Assembly (NCBI GenBank): GCA_905221615.1
Contig: CAJNDT010000143.1
Coordinates: 186,001 to 250,000 of the forward strand
Source of the DNA: Symbiodinium sp. CCMP2592
Lineage: Eukaryota; Sar; Dinophyceae; Suessiales; Symbiodiniaceae
DNA length: 64,000 nt
Direction of reading: 5' to 3'
The position numbers and the translations under genes are program-made. The notes under the pieces were generated by a model that ran no database searches, was not told the origin of the DNA, and saw nothing but the letters and a program-made list of their open reading frames with translations. Position 1 is the stretch's first letter, and every line of letters begins with the position of its first letter. Positions 22,490 to 32,840 of this stretch are shown piece by piece.

Positions 22490-22586
22490 AAAAAAAAACA
22501 AAAAAAACAACAACAACAACAACAACAACACCAACAACAGCAGCAGCAACAACAACAACAACAACAAGAAGAACAACAACAACAAC
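22262..22586. repeat. (CAA)n microsatellite, left half
   Basis: CAA and CAC triplets, nearly pure from about 22,400. It is the left side of a tract interrupted by the LTR retrotransposon and resumes at 30,645. Asn-, Thr-, Gln- or Leu-rich open frames over it are repeat artefacts. Confidence 0.9.
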
Positions 22587-22764
22587 TGTTAAGATATAAG
22601 ACTTCTGTGCACCTCCCCGGTACAGTAACTTCCTTCCAGCTTACTTCGACCACCACACTTCGTGTGGCTCAAGGCTGGCTGTGACAAAGAGGACTTCAGA
22701 GTGCTGTGCTGACTTCAGGGTTGAGCTCTGTTTGTGCATACTTCAGACGCTTTGTACTTTTTCA
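22587..22764 (+). repeat. 5' LTR (178 bp)
   Basis: TGTTAAGATATAAG at the start and GTACTTTTTCA at the end. By eye it is identical to 30,467-30,644. It holds seven ACTTC pentamers. A TATA-like AGATATAAG lies at its very start; where transcription starts is unknown. Confidence 0.95.
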
Positions 22765-22776
22765 TGGTAGCGGAGC
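22765..22776 (+). promoter_or_regulatory. Primer-binding site
   Basis: TGGTAGCGGAGC directly follows the LTR. It resembles the initiator-Met tRNA 3'-end complement used by many copia elements (TGGTATCAGAGC in plants), differing at two positions. Confidence 0.7.
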
Positions 22777-22811
22777 TTCGTGCTCCTAGGCCTTTGTAGG
22801 AAACTTCGTAG

Positions 22812-25800
22812 ATGTCAGCAGCTGAGCTAGAAGGAGAGTTCGCAGGCAAACTTCGGTTGCCACTTCCGCCGGTCTTTAGTGGAAATCCTGAGGACTGGGA
22901 AGAATGGCAGTGGAACTTCACAATCTATGCTTCATTGTTTGATCCTGCAATTGCTGAACTTCTTGAGAGATCAGGAAATGCGAACGTAGAGGTAATAGAT
23001 GAACACTTCAGAGGTGACAGGTTCCCGGAAGCCAGAACAGCCGAGCTCATTCGCTTCAGTCGAAAACTTCATGTTCTCCTCGCAAATCTCACTTCGGGTG
23101 CCGCGAAACTTGTAGTTCGTCAGAACGTCGGTGGAAACGGCTTCGAAACTTGGAGAAGACTTCAACAGAAATTCAGCATGCCCAACGCGCAGCGCGAGCA
23201 CGCACTTCTCGCACAAGTTCTTGATTGGAAATTCAACACGCATACGTTCGAGCAAGACTTCACTTCATGGGAGACGGTCAAGGTCAGATACGAGACGCTC
23301 ACAGGCACTTCGCTGCCCGACGGAGTTCTCATAGCTACGTTGTTGAATAAGACTTCAGGACAACTTCAGCAGCACCTGAGGTTGAACTCGACTTCGATCA
23401 GGACCTACGCGCAGATGAGAGAAGTGATTGTATCGTACTTCAGATCAAGGCTTATGCTTCAGGGCACAGCTTCAAGTTCTCAAGGTCCAGCCCCGATGGA
23501 TGTAGGAGCCCTGAAAGGTTGGGGCAAAGGAAACTTCAAAGGAAAGAAAGGAAAAGGAAAGGGCTTCGGCCCCAAAGGAATGAAAGGAGGTAAGAGTGGT
23601 TTCGGCCACTGGAACTTCATGAAAGGAAAAGGGAAATCAGGAAAAGGAATGAAAGGAAACTTCAAAGGATCAGGAAAAGGAAAAGGAGGAAAGGAAGGAT
23701 ATGGAAAGAAAGGAACTTCGGGTTCAGGAAAGACGGGAGCAATCACATGTTGGACGTGCGGCCAAATTGGCCACACTTCGAGAGAGTGTCCGCACCAGTA
23801 TCGTGTTTCCGCGGTAGATGAGACTTCAGGTGATTGGAATGCAGATTGGACAGGAGAGTATGACGCAGGGCATGACTTCGGTGATGCCTGGGATGCCTCA
23901 TGGGATGATGCTTCGTGGATCGGTGCAATTGATGACTTCACATGGCAGGTTGATGCATGGGATGATGGATCGTGGTGGACTTCTGCTTGGAATGAGGATC
24001 CTTGGGCTTACGACCCGACTTCCTTCTCTCAAGCCTCCCAACCAGCCACCTCAAGCGAAACTTCAAACCAAGCGCCGGTACCACCAGCAGCTACGCAGAC
24101 TTCAGCAACTTCGGCTGACAAGGTTTCGGCTGTTACCTTCGGTGAGCCTCCAGGCCTTTCACTTCCCGACAAAACTTCGAAAGCCAAAGCCTCACCCAAG
24201 CCGAAAGCCTCAACAGCCTCAGGACTTCTGCTTGCTGCGGTTACGCTAGGTAGTGTAACTTCAGGGTCTTCGTTCAGCATCGCCCCGACGATGCCAATGC
24301 CGAACTTCGAAGACGAAGGACCCGGTCAGGAGTCCACACTTCTCAGTACGCTTTTCACTTCGGGTTTGAGTCACCTCAACACTTCTTTCAAGGATGTGTT
24401 CTTTGAGGAACATGTCGCTTCTGTAACTTCTTTGAGCCCGCAGTGGATTTTGTTTGACAGCGGTGCAGCAGCTCATTGCTGCCCCAAGAACTTCGCCCGA
24501 GAGTGGCCGTTGCTTCCACTCCAAGACAGAGCGCCTCCACTTCGCAGTGTAACAGGGCAGCTCCTCAACATCTACGGTAGACGACTTGTAGGAATGAAGA
24601 TAGGTGATGTTGAGTTTCACATGCACTTCTATGTCACAGACATTGGCTATCCTATCGTTTCGGTAGGAAGACTTCTAGCCCAGAACTACACCGCAACTTT
24701 AGGAAAGGATGAGCTGACACTTCACGCTCCAGATGGCAAGCACCTTCCTGTTGAGCGTGAGGGTTCACTTCTTTTCTTGAAGCCGGAAATACTTCCTTTT
24801 GTCAAGCACGACTTCGAGTTGGTGTGTGTTGCGTTCCACGAAAACTTCGCAACGGAGGCTGAGAGCACGGTGTCAGCGTTCAAGCCTGTGTACTACCACG
24901 CTGATCGTTGGCACTTCGATCCCGCAAGAAACGTTCTTGTGCGGTATCACAAGCGCCCTCGCAAAAATCTGTTTGTGCCAAGCGGCACTTCAGATAGACC
25001 AGTGGCGCTGAACAAGCTTGCTCAAGAGCGGAAAACCTTCGTGGTTGATGCTCAAGGAAATGAGAAGGAGCTCACGGACAACTGGGTCACTTCAGATGAG
25101 CCCACGCGAGCGCTGGATCACTTCTGGAAAGGAAGAACGGAGTTTAAACTTACAACTCCTCCGAACCAGCGCCCGCCGACGAGACTTCTTCAGAAGAGGT
25201 CACTTCTCACTCCGCCGGCCCACGAGGATCCGAAAGCTTCTCCTCCAGTTGAGCATGCGCGCACTTCTCGCGCCCCTGTTGCGACAGAGTCTTTCAGACC
25301 AGAAACTTCGCTGTATCCGAAGAGGTCTGATCTTCAGAAGAGCCTTCGTGAAGCTTCGGATGGAAATGAGGCAAGTGTGAGACGCTTTGTGGCATCTCAA
25401 CTTCAAGAGCCAGATCCAAGCACAGGCCTTCCGTATGAACATGACTTCTGGTTGGACACACCGTTGATGTGGATTCGCTTCCACTTCGTTCCGCGTAGCA
25501 CGTTGTTTGTTCCCAACGAGGAGGAACTTCAAGGTGGCCCTGATGTCACCCAGCTTGGTCGTGAGCGCATGACTTGCTTGTGCACTTCGGAAGGTGACCA
25601 GTGGCGCGAAGATAATTGGGACTTCGAAAGCGAAGCCTCCAAGAGAGAGGTTGGCTTCACTTTCACAGGAGCTACGTGTTTCGCCAAGCCGGAGGAAGAG
25701 GTCGTTGAGCCACTTCCCGTTCCGGTTGCTGGTGAGGACACCGACGCCAGAGTGCCCAAGACACTTCGCGCACCAAAGGCACCAACTGAACAAGAAAGGG

Positions 25801-28598
25801 AAGAACACAACCTCACACATCTTCCCTTCAGAAGCTGGTGCAAGATCTGTGTTCAAGCCAAAAGCCGGCAGGACCACTCGAAGAAACTTCGCATGAGGCA
25901 ACCCGTGCTTCAATGCGACTACTCCTTCATGCCGGACAAGGGAGAGAACCAAGCTACACTTCTCAACGTGCGAGATGTGATCACAGGCATGTCTCTCTCG
26001 GTGGTTGTGCCGAATAAAGGTAACTCCGTCTATGCAGAAGCGGAACTTCGTCGCTTCGTGCAGGACGTTGGCCGGACATTCGGCATACTTCAGTGCGACC
26101 CAGAGCCTTCTCTCAAGGCTGTAGCGGAGACGGTCACTTCAGAAATAGGTGGCTTGTCGTTGAGAAACAGCCCTACTGAGTGGAAGCAGGCTCAAGGTGC
26201 AGTTGGACAGGCGCAGGCACTTCTCTACTCACAGGTACGAGCACTTCGACTCGACCTGGCAGAGAGGTACGACTGCCAGATCCCTGTCACTTCGCCAGTG
26301 TTCCCGTGGCTTGTGAAGCACGCACAGTTCTTGTTGAACAACTTCTCTGTTCGTTCTGATGGGCAAACGCCCTACGAACGTCGCTGGGACCGCAAGTACA
26401 CTTCTGCGGTCTGTCGCTTTGGAGAAGTGGTCTTGTTTCGACTTCCTGGTCGTGTGCCTAAAGCTGAGCCTGCTTGGGAGCGTGCGTTGTGGCTTGGTCG
26501 TGAAACCACTTCGGACATGCATGTTGTCGGCAATGCAAACGGCGTGTACAAGACACGAAGCGTCAGGAGACTTCCTGCGGAGGATCAAGTGAGCAAGGAG
26601 CTTCTTGACTCGTTGAAAGCGACTCCTTGGGACCCGCGTGGTCGCCAAGAGGAGAGTGCTCACTTCGTTCTTCCAGCCCAGTCTGAAGCTTCGCCTGCCG
26701 CAGCGCCTGCAGTCTCAGACCTGCAGGGAGCGCAGGACGCGGCCGGCTCCAGTGCCGACGGCACTTCTGGAAGCAAGCGCAGCGCAGAGGCACCTCCAGA
26801 GGATGCGCCTTCGCAACTTCGGGCCAGGCTGGAACAGTCGCAGGGAGAGAAGCGCGAGATCTCCGCGGAGGTCCCGGCCAGTGCGACCAAACTTCAGCGA
26901 ATCTCTGCGGTGCTTGAGGGTCGCCTGGTTGACACTTCTTGCGTTGCTTCTGTGACCACGCGTGACGGTCTTGAAGTTCCTGTCGAGGTTAACGTTGACC
27001 GTGCTGAAGAACTTCAGGCCTTGCGTGCAAGTGAGCCTGTTGTCTGGTACGACACGGAGTTTGACAAGGAGCAAGAACTTCAAGGCATGCAGAAAGAGCG
27101 TGAATCTCTTCAGCACTTCGATGTGTTCGAAGAAAAGCTTGTGAGCGAGTGTTCCGAGGAGCAACTTCGAGACGCAATCTCCACGAAATGGGTTAAGCGC
27201 CCTAAGGGAGATGGTGTGCGTTGCAGGCTGTGTGTCAGAGGCTTCGACCAAGTCGTCGAGGACCCAGACGACACTTTCGCCAGCACACCTTCGCTTGCTA
27301 CGCTCAAACTTCTTCTTACACTTGCGTGCACTTTCAACTGGTTCGTTCTTGCTGGCGATGTGTCCACAGCGTTTCTCCACGCACTTCTGAGTGAAGAGAT
27401 CTTTGTGATCCCTCCGGGTGAATTCTACCCCAACGGTGGAGTGCTATGGAAACTTCGCAGAGCCATGTACGGACTGAAACAGAGTCCGAAGGCATGGCAG
27501 ACCCACTTCGCGAGCGTGATGGCCGATCTCGGCTTCAAGCGTCTTAAAAGCGATCCTAATCTCTACTTCCATCCTGAGTACAAGGTGTACCTTCTTTGCT
27601 ACGTAGATGATGTACTTCTCTTCGGTGCAAAGGAGCCGTGTGAGCACCTGTTTGCCAAACTTCAGGAACGTCTTCTTTTGAGACGGGAAGGGACGCTTCA
27701 GCCGGGGGAGAGTATCAACTTCTTAGGTAGATGCATCACACGACGCGAAGATGCGATCGAGATTTCCATGCCTACTTCGTATGTTGACAAGATTCTAGAA
27801 GAATATGCTCTTTTGGAGTGTAGGCATAGCCCTCCCGGCAACGACTCACTTCGTAAGAAAATCGAATCCGAAGAGCCTTTGGATACAGTCGAGCACCGTA
27901 AGTACAGACGAGTGGTAGGCCAACTTCTCTGGCTTAGCAGCATTCGCCCTGACATTCAGTACGCTGTCAAGGAACTGTCTCGAGGATTAACTTCCCCGAC
28001 AGAGGATCACAAGGCCAAGGTCAAGATGCTACTTCGGTACCTTGCAGGGAGCAAGGCTTGCGTCCTGACACTTCGGCCGAGGGTCATGCTTCGTCGGGAA
28101 ATGACTTCTCTTGATGTGGTAGCGTATGTAGATAGTGATTGGGCAGGTTGTGTCACTACGAGGAAGAGTACTTCGGGTGTGTCTGTGTTCTTCAACGGTT
28201 GCTTAATTGCTTCGCAAAGCCGCACACAGCAGACGATAGCGACTTCGTCTGGAGAGGCCGAGCTTTACAGCATTGGCCTGGGCACTTCGGAGAGCCTTTT
28301 CGTAAAATCACTTCTCATCGAAATGAACATCACTTCGCGCGTGAACATACGCGTTTTCACAGATTCTTCGGCCGGAAAAAGCATGTCGACGCGCTTCGGT
28401 GTTTCGAAGAAAACTCGGCATGTCGAACTTCGCTATCTTTTCATGCAAGAGTTGGTCCAACAAAACATACTTCAAGTGAAGAAAGTTGCCGGTACTTCGA
28501 ACCCCGCTGATGTGTTGACCAAGTATGTTTCACGTGAGGTACTTCAGAGGCATCTAGGAACCTTAGGTGTAGGCTACCCTTTTGGTAGGCTGCTCTAA
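22812..28598 (+). CDS. Copia-type Gag-Pol polyprotein (1928 aa)
   Basis: Single frame from the first ATG after the primer-binding site. Gag occupies about residues 1-310 and ends in a Lys/Gly-rich stretch (235-310) and a CCHC zinc knuckle at 313-326 (CWTCGQIGHTSREC). A Trp/Asp-rich segment follows at 340-400. Protease DSG at 549. Pre-integrase His/Cys motif at about 998-1015 (HNLTHLPFRSWCKIC). Integrase Asp at 1036 and 1096; the residue 36 after the second Asp, where the D-35-E motif has Glu, is Gly1132 (GAVGQAQ). Reverse transcriptase has GDVSTAF near 1516 and YVDD at 1597-1600. RNase H has Asp1774, Glu1815 and Asp1851. RT and RNase H keep their catalytic residues; integrase appears to have lost one. 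ACTTC pentamers fall in all frames, inflating Thr-Ser, x-Phe and Leu-Arg/Gln pairs. Confidence 0.93.
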   Translation: MSAAELEGEFAGKLRLPLPPVFSGNPEDWEEWQWNFTIYASLFDPAIAELLERSGNANVEVIDEHFRGDRFPEARTAELIRFSRKLHVLLANLTSGAAKLVVRQNVGGNGFETWRRLQQKFSMPNAQREHALLAQVLDWKFNTHTFEQDFTSWETVKVRYETLTGTSLPDGVLIATLLNKTSGQLQQHLRLNSTSIRTYAQMREVIVSYFRSRLMLQGTASSSQGPAPMDVGALKGWGKGNFKGKKGKGKGFGPKGMKGGKSGFGHWNFMKGKGKSGKGMKGNFKGSGKGKGGKEGYGKKGTSGSGKTGAITCWTCGQIGHTSRECPHQYRVSAVDETSGDWNADWTGEYDAGHDFGDAWDASWDDASWIGAIDDFTWQVDAWDDGSWWTSAWNEDPWAYDPTSFSQASQPATSSETSNQAPVPPAATQTSATSADKVSAVTFGEPPGLSLPDKTSKAKASPKPKASTASGLLLAAVTLGSVTSGSSFSIAPTMPMPNFEDEGPGQESTLLSTLFTSGLSHLNTSFKDVFFEEHVASVTSLSPQWILFDSGAAAHCCPKNFAREWPLLPLQDRAPPLRSVTGQLLNIYGRRLVGMKIGDVEFHMHFYVTDIGYPIVSVGRLLAQNYTATLGKDELTLHAPDGKHLPVEREGSLLFLKPEILPFVKHDFELVCVAFHENFATEAESTVSAFKPVYYHADRWHFDPARNVLVRYHKRPRKNLFVPSGTSDRPVALNKLAQERKTFVVDAQGNEKELTDNWVTSDEPTRALDHFWKGRTEFKLTTPPNQRPPTRLLQKRSLLTPPAHEDPKASPPVEHARTSRAPVATESFRPETSLYPKRSDLQKSLREASDGNEASVRRFVASQLQEPDPSTGLPYEHDFWLDTPLMWIRFHFVPRSTLFVPNEEELQGGPDVTQLGRERMTCLCTSEGDQWREDNWDFESEASKREVGFTFTGATCFAKPEEEVVEPLPVPVAGEDTDARVPKTLRAPKAPTEQEREEHNLTHLPFRSWCKICVQAKSRQDHSKKLRMRQPVLQCDYSFMPDKGENQATLLNVRDVITGMSLSVVVPNKGNSVYAEAELRRFVQDVGRTFGILQCDPEPSLKAVAETVTSEIGGLSLRNSPTEWKQAQGAVGQAQALLYSQVRALRLDLAERYDCQIPVTSPVFPWLVKHAQFLLNNFSVRSDGQTPYERRWDRKYTSAVCRFGEVVLFRLPGRVPKAEPAWERALWLGRETTSDMHVVGNANGVYKTRSVRRLPAEDQVSKELLDSLKATPWDPRGRQEESAHFVLPAQSEASPAAAPAVSDLQGAQDAAGSSADGTSGSKRSAEAPPEDAPSQLRARLEQSQGEKREISAEVPASATKLQRISAVLEGRLVDTSCVASVTTRDGLEVPVEVNVDRAEELQALRASEPVVWYDTEFDKEQELQGMQKERESLQHFDVFEEKLVSECSEEQLRDAISTKWVKRPKGDGVRCRLCVRGFDQVVEDPDDTFASTPSLATLKLLLTLACTFNWFVLAGDVSTAFLHALLSEEIFVIPPGEFYPNGGVLWKLRRAMYGLKQSPKAWQTHFASVMADLGFKRLKSDPNLYFHPEYKVYLLCYVDDVLLFGAKEPCEHLFAKLQERLLLRREGTLQPGESINFLGRCITRREDAIEISMPTSYVDKILEEYALLECRHSPPGNDSLRKKIESEEPLDTVEHRKYRRVVGQLLWLSSIRPDIQYAVKELSRGLTSPTEDHKAKVKMLLRYLAGSKACVLTLRPRVMLRREMTSLDVVAYVDSDWAGCVTTRKSTSGVSVFFNGCLIASQSRTQQTIATSSGEAELYSIGLGTSESLFVKSLLIEMNITSRVNIRVFTDSSAGKSMSTRFGVSKKTRHVELRYLFMQELVQQNILQVKKVAGTSNPADVLTKYVSREVLQRHLGTLGVGYPFGRLL

Positions 28599-28611
28599 CT
28601 TCTAGGATGCT

Positions 28612-30294
28612 GTGCAGAAAGATGTTTCACTTCAATTCGTTTGCTTTAAAGGCAGAGCTCCCCTTTCAACTTCAGGGTCAGTGAGGTCCTCTGTGTTTCA
28701 GATCTTCGCCCCAGAGCCGCCTTTGCAAGGACTTCATGGCCGCCGCCGCTCCTTTGGGCTGCGACTTCGTGCCTCACTTCGTTGCCGCCATGGCTTCTGC
28801 TTGGGTTTCTTACTTCTGGCTGGGTTCTTGGCAACTTCGCTTTGGTATTCGTTTCTGCATGGATGGTTTGCGAACTTCACACCGGATTGTGCCCACTTCG
28901 GTTGGGACATGGAATTTTTCACTTCATACCGGATTGTGCCCACTTCTGTTGGGACGTGGTTTTGGTACAGACTTCTTTGCGATCGACGTCTTCAGTGGTT
29001 TGTGTGCTTCTACTTCGGGAAGATGGCGCCCAAACTTCAGGTTCCGGTGCCAAAGGCAGTGGCCCTCGGACTTCCTCCGGCAGCTTTGCCAGGACCTTCG
29101 ACTTCGGAGGAGGCCGAGATGACGCGGGACTTCCGCAACTTCGTGGAGGAGCATCAGTTCTATATTCCAGACCCGAACTTCGCAAGAGATGAGCTTCCTC
29201 CGCGACTTCCCACGCGAGCACTTCCTCAGAACACTTGGCTGGAACTTCGCTATGCGTCGGGCAACTTCGAGACGATCTGCGGACTTCACCCGGCGCACTT
29301 CCAGCAACTTCACAGGGCCGTGGATGTACTTCGGGTACACTTCTACGGCAGGGAGGCGGCCCGACTTCTCGGGCATGGCCGGGATCACCTCGGCTGGAGC
29401 CACTTCGCTGGGATGAGCTACTTCGCCGTGGACAATGTGTGCTTCACGCACTTCAAGCATGTCCCTGACTTCCTGGAGTCACTTCGCCAGGGCCGGCAGA
29501 TCTGCAAACTTCTGCTGCCTGGGACTTCGGACTTCAGGATGGTCTACGCGCTACTTCGACTTCAACCTGGAGTGGACAACCCGGTGGTGACGGCACTTCA
29601 GTCTGCGGCGCTGTTCCCGGAGCTCTTCGCCCGGAGCACTTCGTATGTAGCCAACGAGACGGACTTCTGCATCAACTTCAAGGCAAGCTATATCGGCCCG
29701 AACTTCGTTGATGTACTTCCCGAGCCTTCGATCCGGTTGTGGTTTTGCACTTCCTTGAACTTCATCCTCACGCGCATGTCACGAGATGGAGATGGCGAAC
29801 TTCACCTGACTTCGGATATGCAGCCATTCTCCCCGGATATGTTGAACTTCGCATTTTCTCCGAGGTCAGCGGTGTGGCTTGCGTGCTTCGGACTTCAACT
29901 TCTGTTGGAGACTTCCCCGACCGAAGCCAACCGAGTGCTTCAAGGAGGCATCGGACTTCTGTCCTTCAGGATGACCTCGAGCGAGATCTTGAACTTCGTG
30001 GAAGGTAACCGCTTCCGCTTCTGGAATCGGCGGTACATCGACTACTTCATCAACGTGCCCGGCGAGCACTTCGTGTTGCGACCTCACCTCCGCACTTCCT
30101 TGGCGGTGATTCGTCTTCCGGGCAACTTCCAACAGTTCTTTGACTTCGCCTGGTCGAAAACTTCGCATGGCTTCAACCGCTACATGCACATCCCGATGAG
30201 GACTTCGGACTTCGCCCGGTTCGAGAACACTTCTGAGGCGGATTCGTGGGTGAGTCGTGAGCTTGCCGTGCAACTTCTGAGGGCACGCTACTGA
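28612..30294 (+). CDS. Second ORF of the retrotransposon, function unknown
   Basis: Open frame between pol and the 3' LTR, +1 relative to pol. The frame is open from 28,612 but the codon there is GTG. In-frame ATGs occur at 28,909 and 29,023; the latter (context AAGATGG) is the likeliest start and gives 423 residues (MAPKLQVPVPK...). The upstream part has a hydrophobic run (GFLLLAGFLATSLW). No motif I recognise; the position matches the env-like or accessory ORFs of some copia lineages, but I see no fusion-protein hallmarks. ACTTC density is highest here (one per about 22 bases), so composition is skewed: Phe is mostly preceded by Asn, Asp, His or Tyr. A 38-bp imperfect tandem duplication lies at 28,875-28,958. 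Confidence 0.55.
   Translation: MQKDVSLQFVCFKGRAPLSTSGSVRSSVFQIFAPEPPLQGLHGRRRSFGLRLRASLRCRHGFCLGFLLLAGFLATSLWYSFLHGWFANFTPDCAHFGWDMEFFTSYRIVPTSVGTWFWYRLLCDRRLQWFVCFYFGKMAPKLQVPVPKAVALGLPPAALPGPSTSEEAEMTRDFRNFVEEHQFYIPDPNFARDELPPRLPTRALPQNTWLELRYASGNFETICGLHPAHFQQLHRAVDVLRVHFYGREAARLLGHGRDHLGWSHFAGMSYFAVDNVCFTHFKHVPDFLESLRQGRQICKLLLPGTSDFRMVYALLRLQPGVDNPVVTALQSAALFPELFARSTSYVANETDFCINFKASYIGPNFVDVLPEPSIRLWFCTSLNFILTRMSRDGDGELHLTSDMQPFSPDMLNFAFSPRSAVWLACFGLQLLLETSPTEANRVLQGGIGLLSFRMTSSEILNFVEGNRFRFWNRRYIDYFINVPGEHFVLRPHLRTSLAVIRLPGNFQQFFDFAWSKTSHGFNRYMHIPMRTSDFARFENTSEADSWVSRELAVQLLRARY
28875..28958 (+). repeat. Tandem duplication in the second ORF region
   Basis: Two 38-bp copies (28,875-28,912 and 28,921-28,958) share CCGGATTGTGCCCACTTC and GTTGGGAC, differing at three or so positions. 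They lie upstream of the preferred ATG and may be untranslated. Confidence 0.8.
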
Positions 30295-30455
30295 GACTTC
30301 GGTCCTAACTTCTTTTGGTGACTTCGAAGGAGTCACTTCGCGCTGTTGTGCAAGCGCCACTTCTGCGATGTTTGGAGGACTTCCAACTTCGCTCGATCCT
30401 AGCACTTCGTGCAGCAGCTTCTTTTGGTTGAAACAACTTCGTGAACTTCTTTGTT

Positions 30456-30466
30456 TCAAGGGAGCG
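30456..30466 (+). promoter_or_regulatory. Polypurine tract
   Basis: CAAGGGAGCG precedes the 3' LTR; it is short and broken by one C, but it is in the required place for plus-strand priming. Confidence 0.55.
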
Positions 30467-31072
<606 letters not shown>

Positions 31073-31079
31073 GTAGAAG

Positions 31080-32650
31080 AAGAAGAAGAATACGGATATA
31101 ACTTTTTCTAGTAGCGATAGTAGTAGTATCCATGATAGCAATAACAGTAGCCGCAATACCAATAATGCGCAAAACCAAGCAATAGGAACAATGACCATTG
31201 CAATACCAGTCATCATAAGGGTAAGAACAAAGGACTGATGTTGGAATAGGAACTGTAGTAACAGCTTTACTATCGCTCATATTGTTAATAATACCTGAGA
31301 GTAACATCGGAAAGAATCACCCGTGCCCGAAGCTGTGGAGTGTAAGTTGATTCTTGATCCGTTTAAAAAGCTGTTCGATCCTGATTGAGTGGTGGTTTGA
31401 TCGTGTTCACTTTTTTTTCGATCCGCATTCCCTGAAACCCTCAAGCCCTAAACCCTAAACCCCAGGTGGTAGAGACCTGACGGGATTCAGAGCGTCCTAA
31501 CCCTAACTCGTGGGCTTCGAAATTTATGCAGGGCCCTGAAGAATCAGAATAGGGTTTGGGGGGGTCTACTTTACTATATTTTACTATAGCTCCAAGAAGG
31601 AACTTTAAGGAAACCCTAAGGACTACTATTCGCAATTATTACGGCTCTACATCAGTCTCATGGCTGATGGTGTCATATAGAAGCCGAATACTTGCCGGTT
31701 TTGTCTGGTCCACTCTTGCTTGAGTCATTATAACCAACACAGCCTCACCCCAAACCCAATAAACATTATTAAGTCTTCTACAGAAGGTTTGACCCCGGGA
31801 TGATGTTGTAAGTAGAGGCTTCTGCTTGAAGCTACCCAGAGAGCGCATCGCTAGTCTAAGTATGAAGTCCGATCTCCTGTAAGTTGTGTGAAGGAAGTAT
31901 GGGGGTAGTTCTTTCTCCGGGTAGATCAACCTTGCAGCATCGTGCAGCAGTTACCCTAAGGCTCCAAGGACTCATATATTAAGGCTATTGGGCCCAAAGA
32001 AAACTATGTGAGGCTTCTGGGCTACTTTGAGCCTCAGGGTTGCCGCCTGTGTGGACATCCAGCCCTTCCCCAGAAAGCCTTCGAAAGCCCTAAGCACAAT
32101 AAGCCTTTGCAACCTGCAGCATGTACCTCTAGACACTCGTTCTTTTCTAAGGACAGATTACAGACAAGAAGAGACAGCAGCAACATGCAGACTGTCAGAG
32201 AATCTGCCTCGCATCAGATTAACAGCGACAGTCGTATTCAAAGCATTGTGCTGTCGCCGTCCTTCAGCTGTTCAAGCCCGGCAGTTGGCTCGGTGAGAAG
32301 CAGCTCCATGAAGTGGACCAAGAAGGCTGTAGGCCGGGAATCCCTAAATCCTGAACCCTAAAACCCTACACCCTGAATTCTAGACCCGAAACCCTAAACC
32401 CCTAAACCCCAAAACCCTATATACATCCTAAGTAGGCAGGGGATCTGACCCAGCTCTGGCCGAGATCTTCCCCCCAACGGGTCAGGAGATGAGTAGGGCT
32501 TCTACGTAAATCGTGACGGATGGGATTAAGTAATGGACCCCAGAAGTTTGTAGAATAATAGTCTTTTACAGTTGCTGGGCCATTATTTTACGTACTTTTC
32601 GGGGTCTAGATTTTCGGCAAGCAAGGGCTGCTGGTTTTTGACAGAGATGT
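31080..32650. other. No confident gene
   Basis: Unique sequence with a small CCCTAAA scrap at 31,440-31,465. Frames at 32,008-32,361 and 32,027-32,296 overlap in different phases with no clear winner. Confidence 0.45.
32533..32613. repeat. Foldback element, IR family W
   Basis: GACCCCAGAAGTTTGTAGAA on the left and the TTTTCGGGGTC end on the right, with inner TAATAGTC and GGCCATTATTTTACGTA. Confidence 0.6.
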
Positions 32651-32654
32651 GAAA

Positions 32655-32840
32655 GCCCATCCCTGACAAGGCACTGGGAAGGCGAATTTTCCGGTACAGT
32701 ATGACCTCAGCGGGAGAGTGGAGGTCATCGTGAAGGGCTCCAAGACGCAGGTCATTGGAGACTGTGCCTTCTTCCTGTTGCGAACATCTTGGACGAAATT
32801 TCTCTGTTGCCCGGGCCTTACAAGGCTATGTTTTGGCCTG
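32655..32840 (+). pseudogene. Possible cyclic-nucleotide-binding domain fragment
   Basis: One frame gives QYDLSGRVEVIVKGSKTQVI followed by GDCAFF, which resembles the strand pattern of cNMP-binding domains (a GxVEV-type strand, then G-x(2)-FF before the FGE motif). A neighbouring frame about 17 bases on gives LDEISLLPGPYKAM, resembling the segment after FGE in the same fold. The frame change and the absent Gly of FGE suggest a decayed copy or a missed intron. It lies about 1.4 kb upstream of the Kir channel; whether they are one gene is unknown. The match is from memory of the fold only. Confidence 0.35.

Noticed and set aside
22149-22599. Asn-, Thr- and Leu-rich open frames over the CAA tract
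   Set aside because: They exist on both strands and in several frames, purely because CAA repeats have no stops.
22665-22675. GGCTCAAG in the LTR, the last bases of the spliced leader
   Set aside because: Eight bases are expected by chance, and the upstream GCCATTT part is missing.
28612-29022. Translation of the second ORF from its first open codon
   Set aside because: The first codon is GTG, which is unlikely as a eukaryotic start; ATG at 29,023 has better context.
28612-30294. Calling the second ORF an envelope gene
   Set aside because: Only its position supports it. I see no signal peptide, cleavage site or clear C-terminal anchor.
28919-30459. Long minus-strand open frames rich in Glu-Val
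   Set aside because: They are the complement of ACTTC (GAAGT) read as Glu-Val and similar; shadows of the sense ORF.
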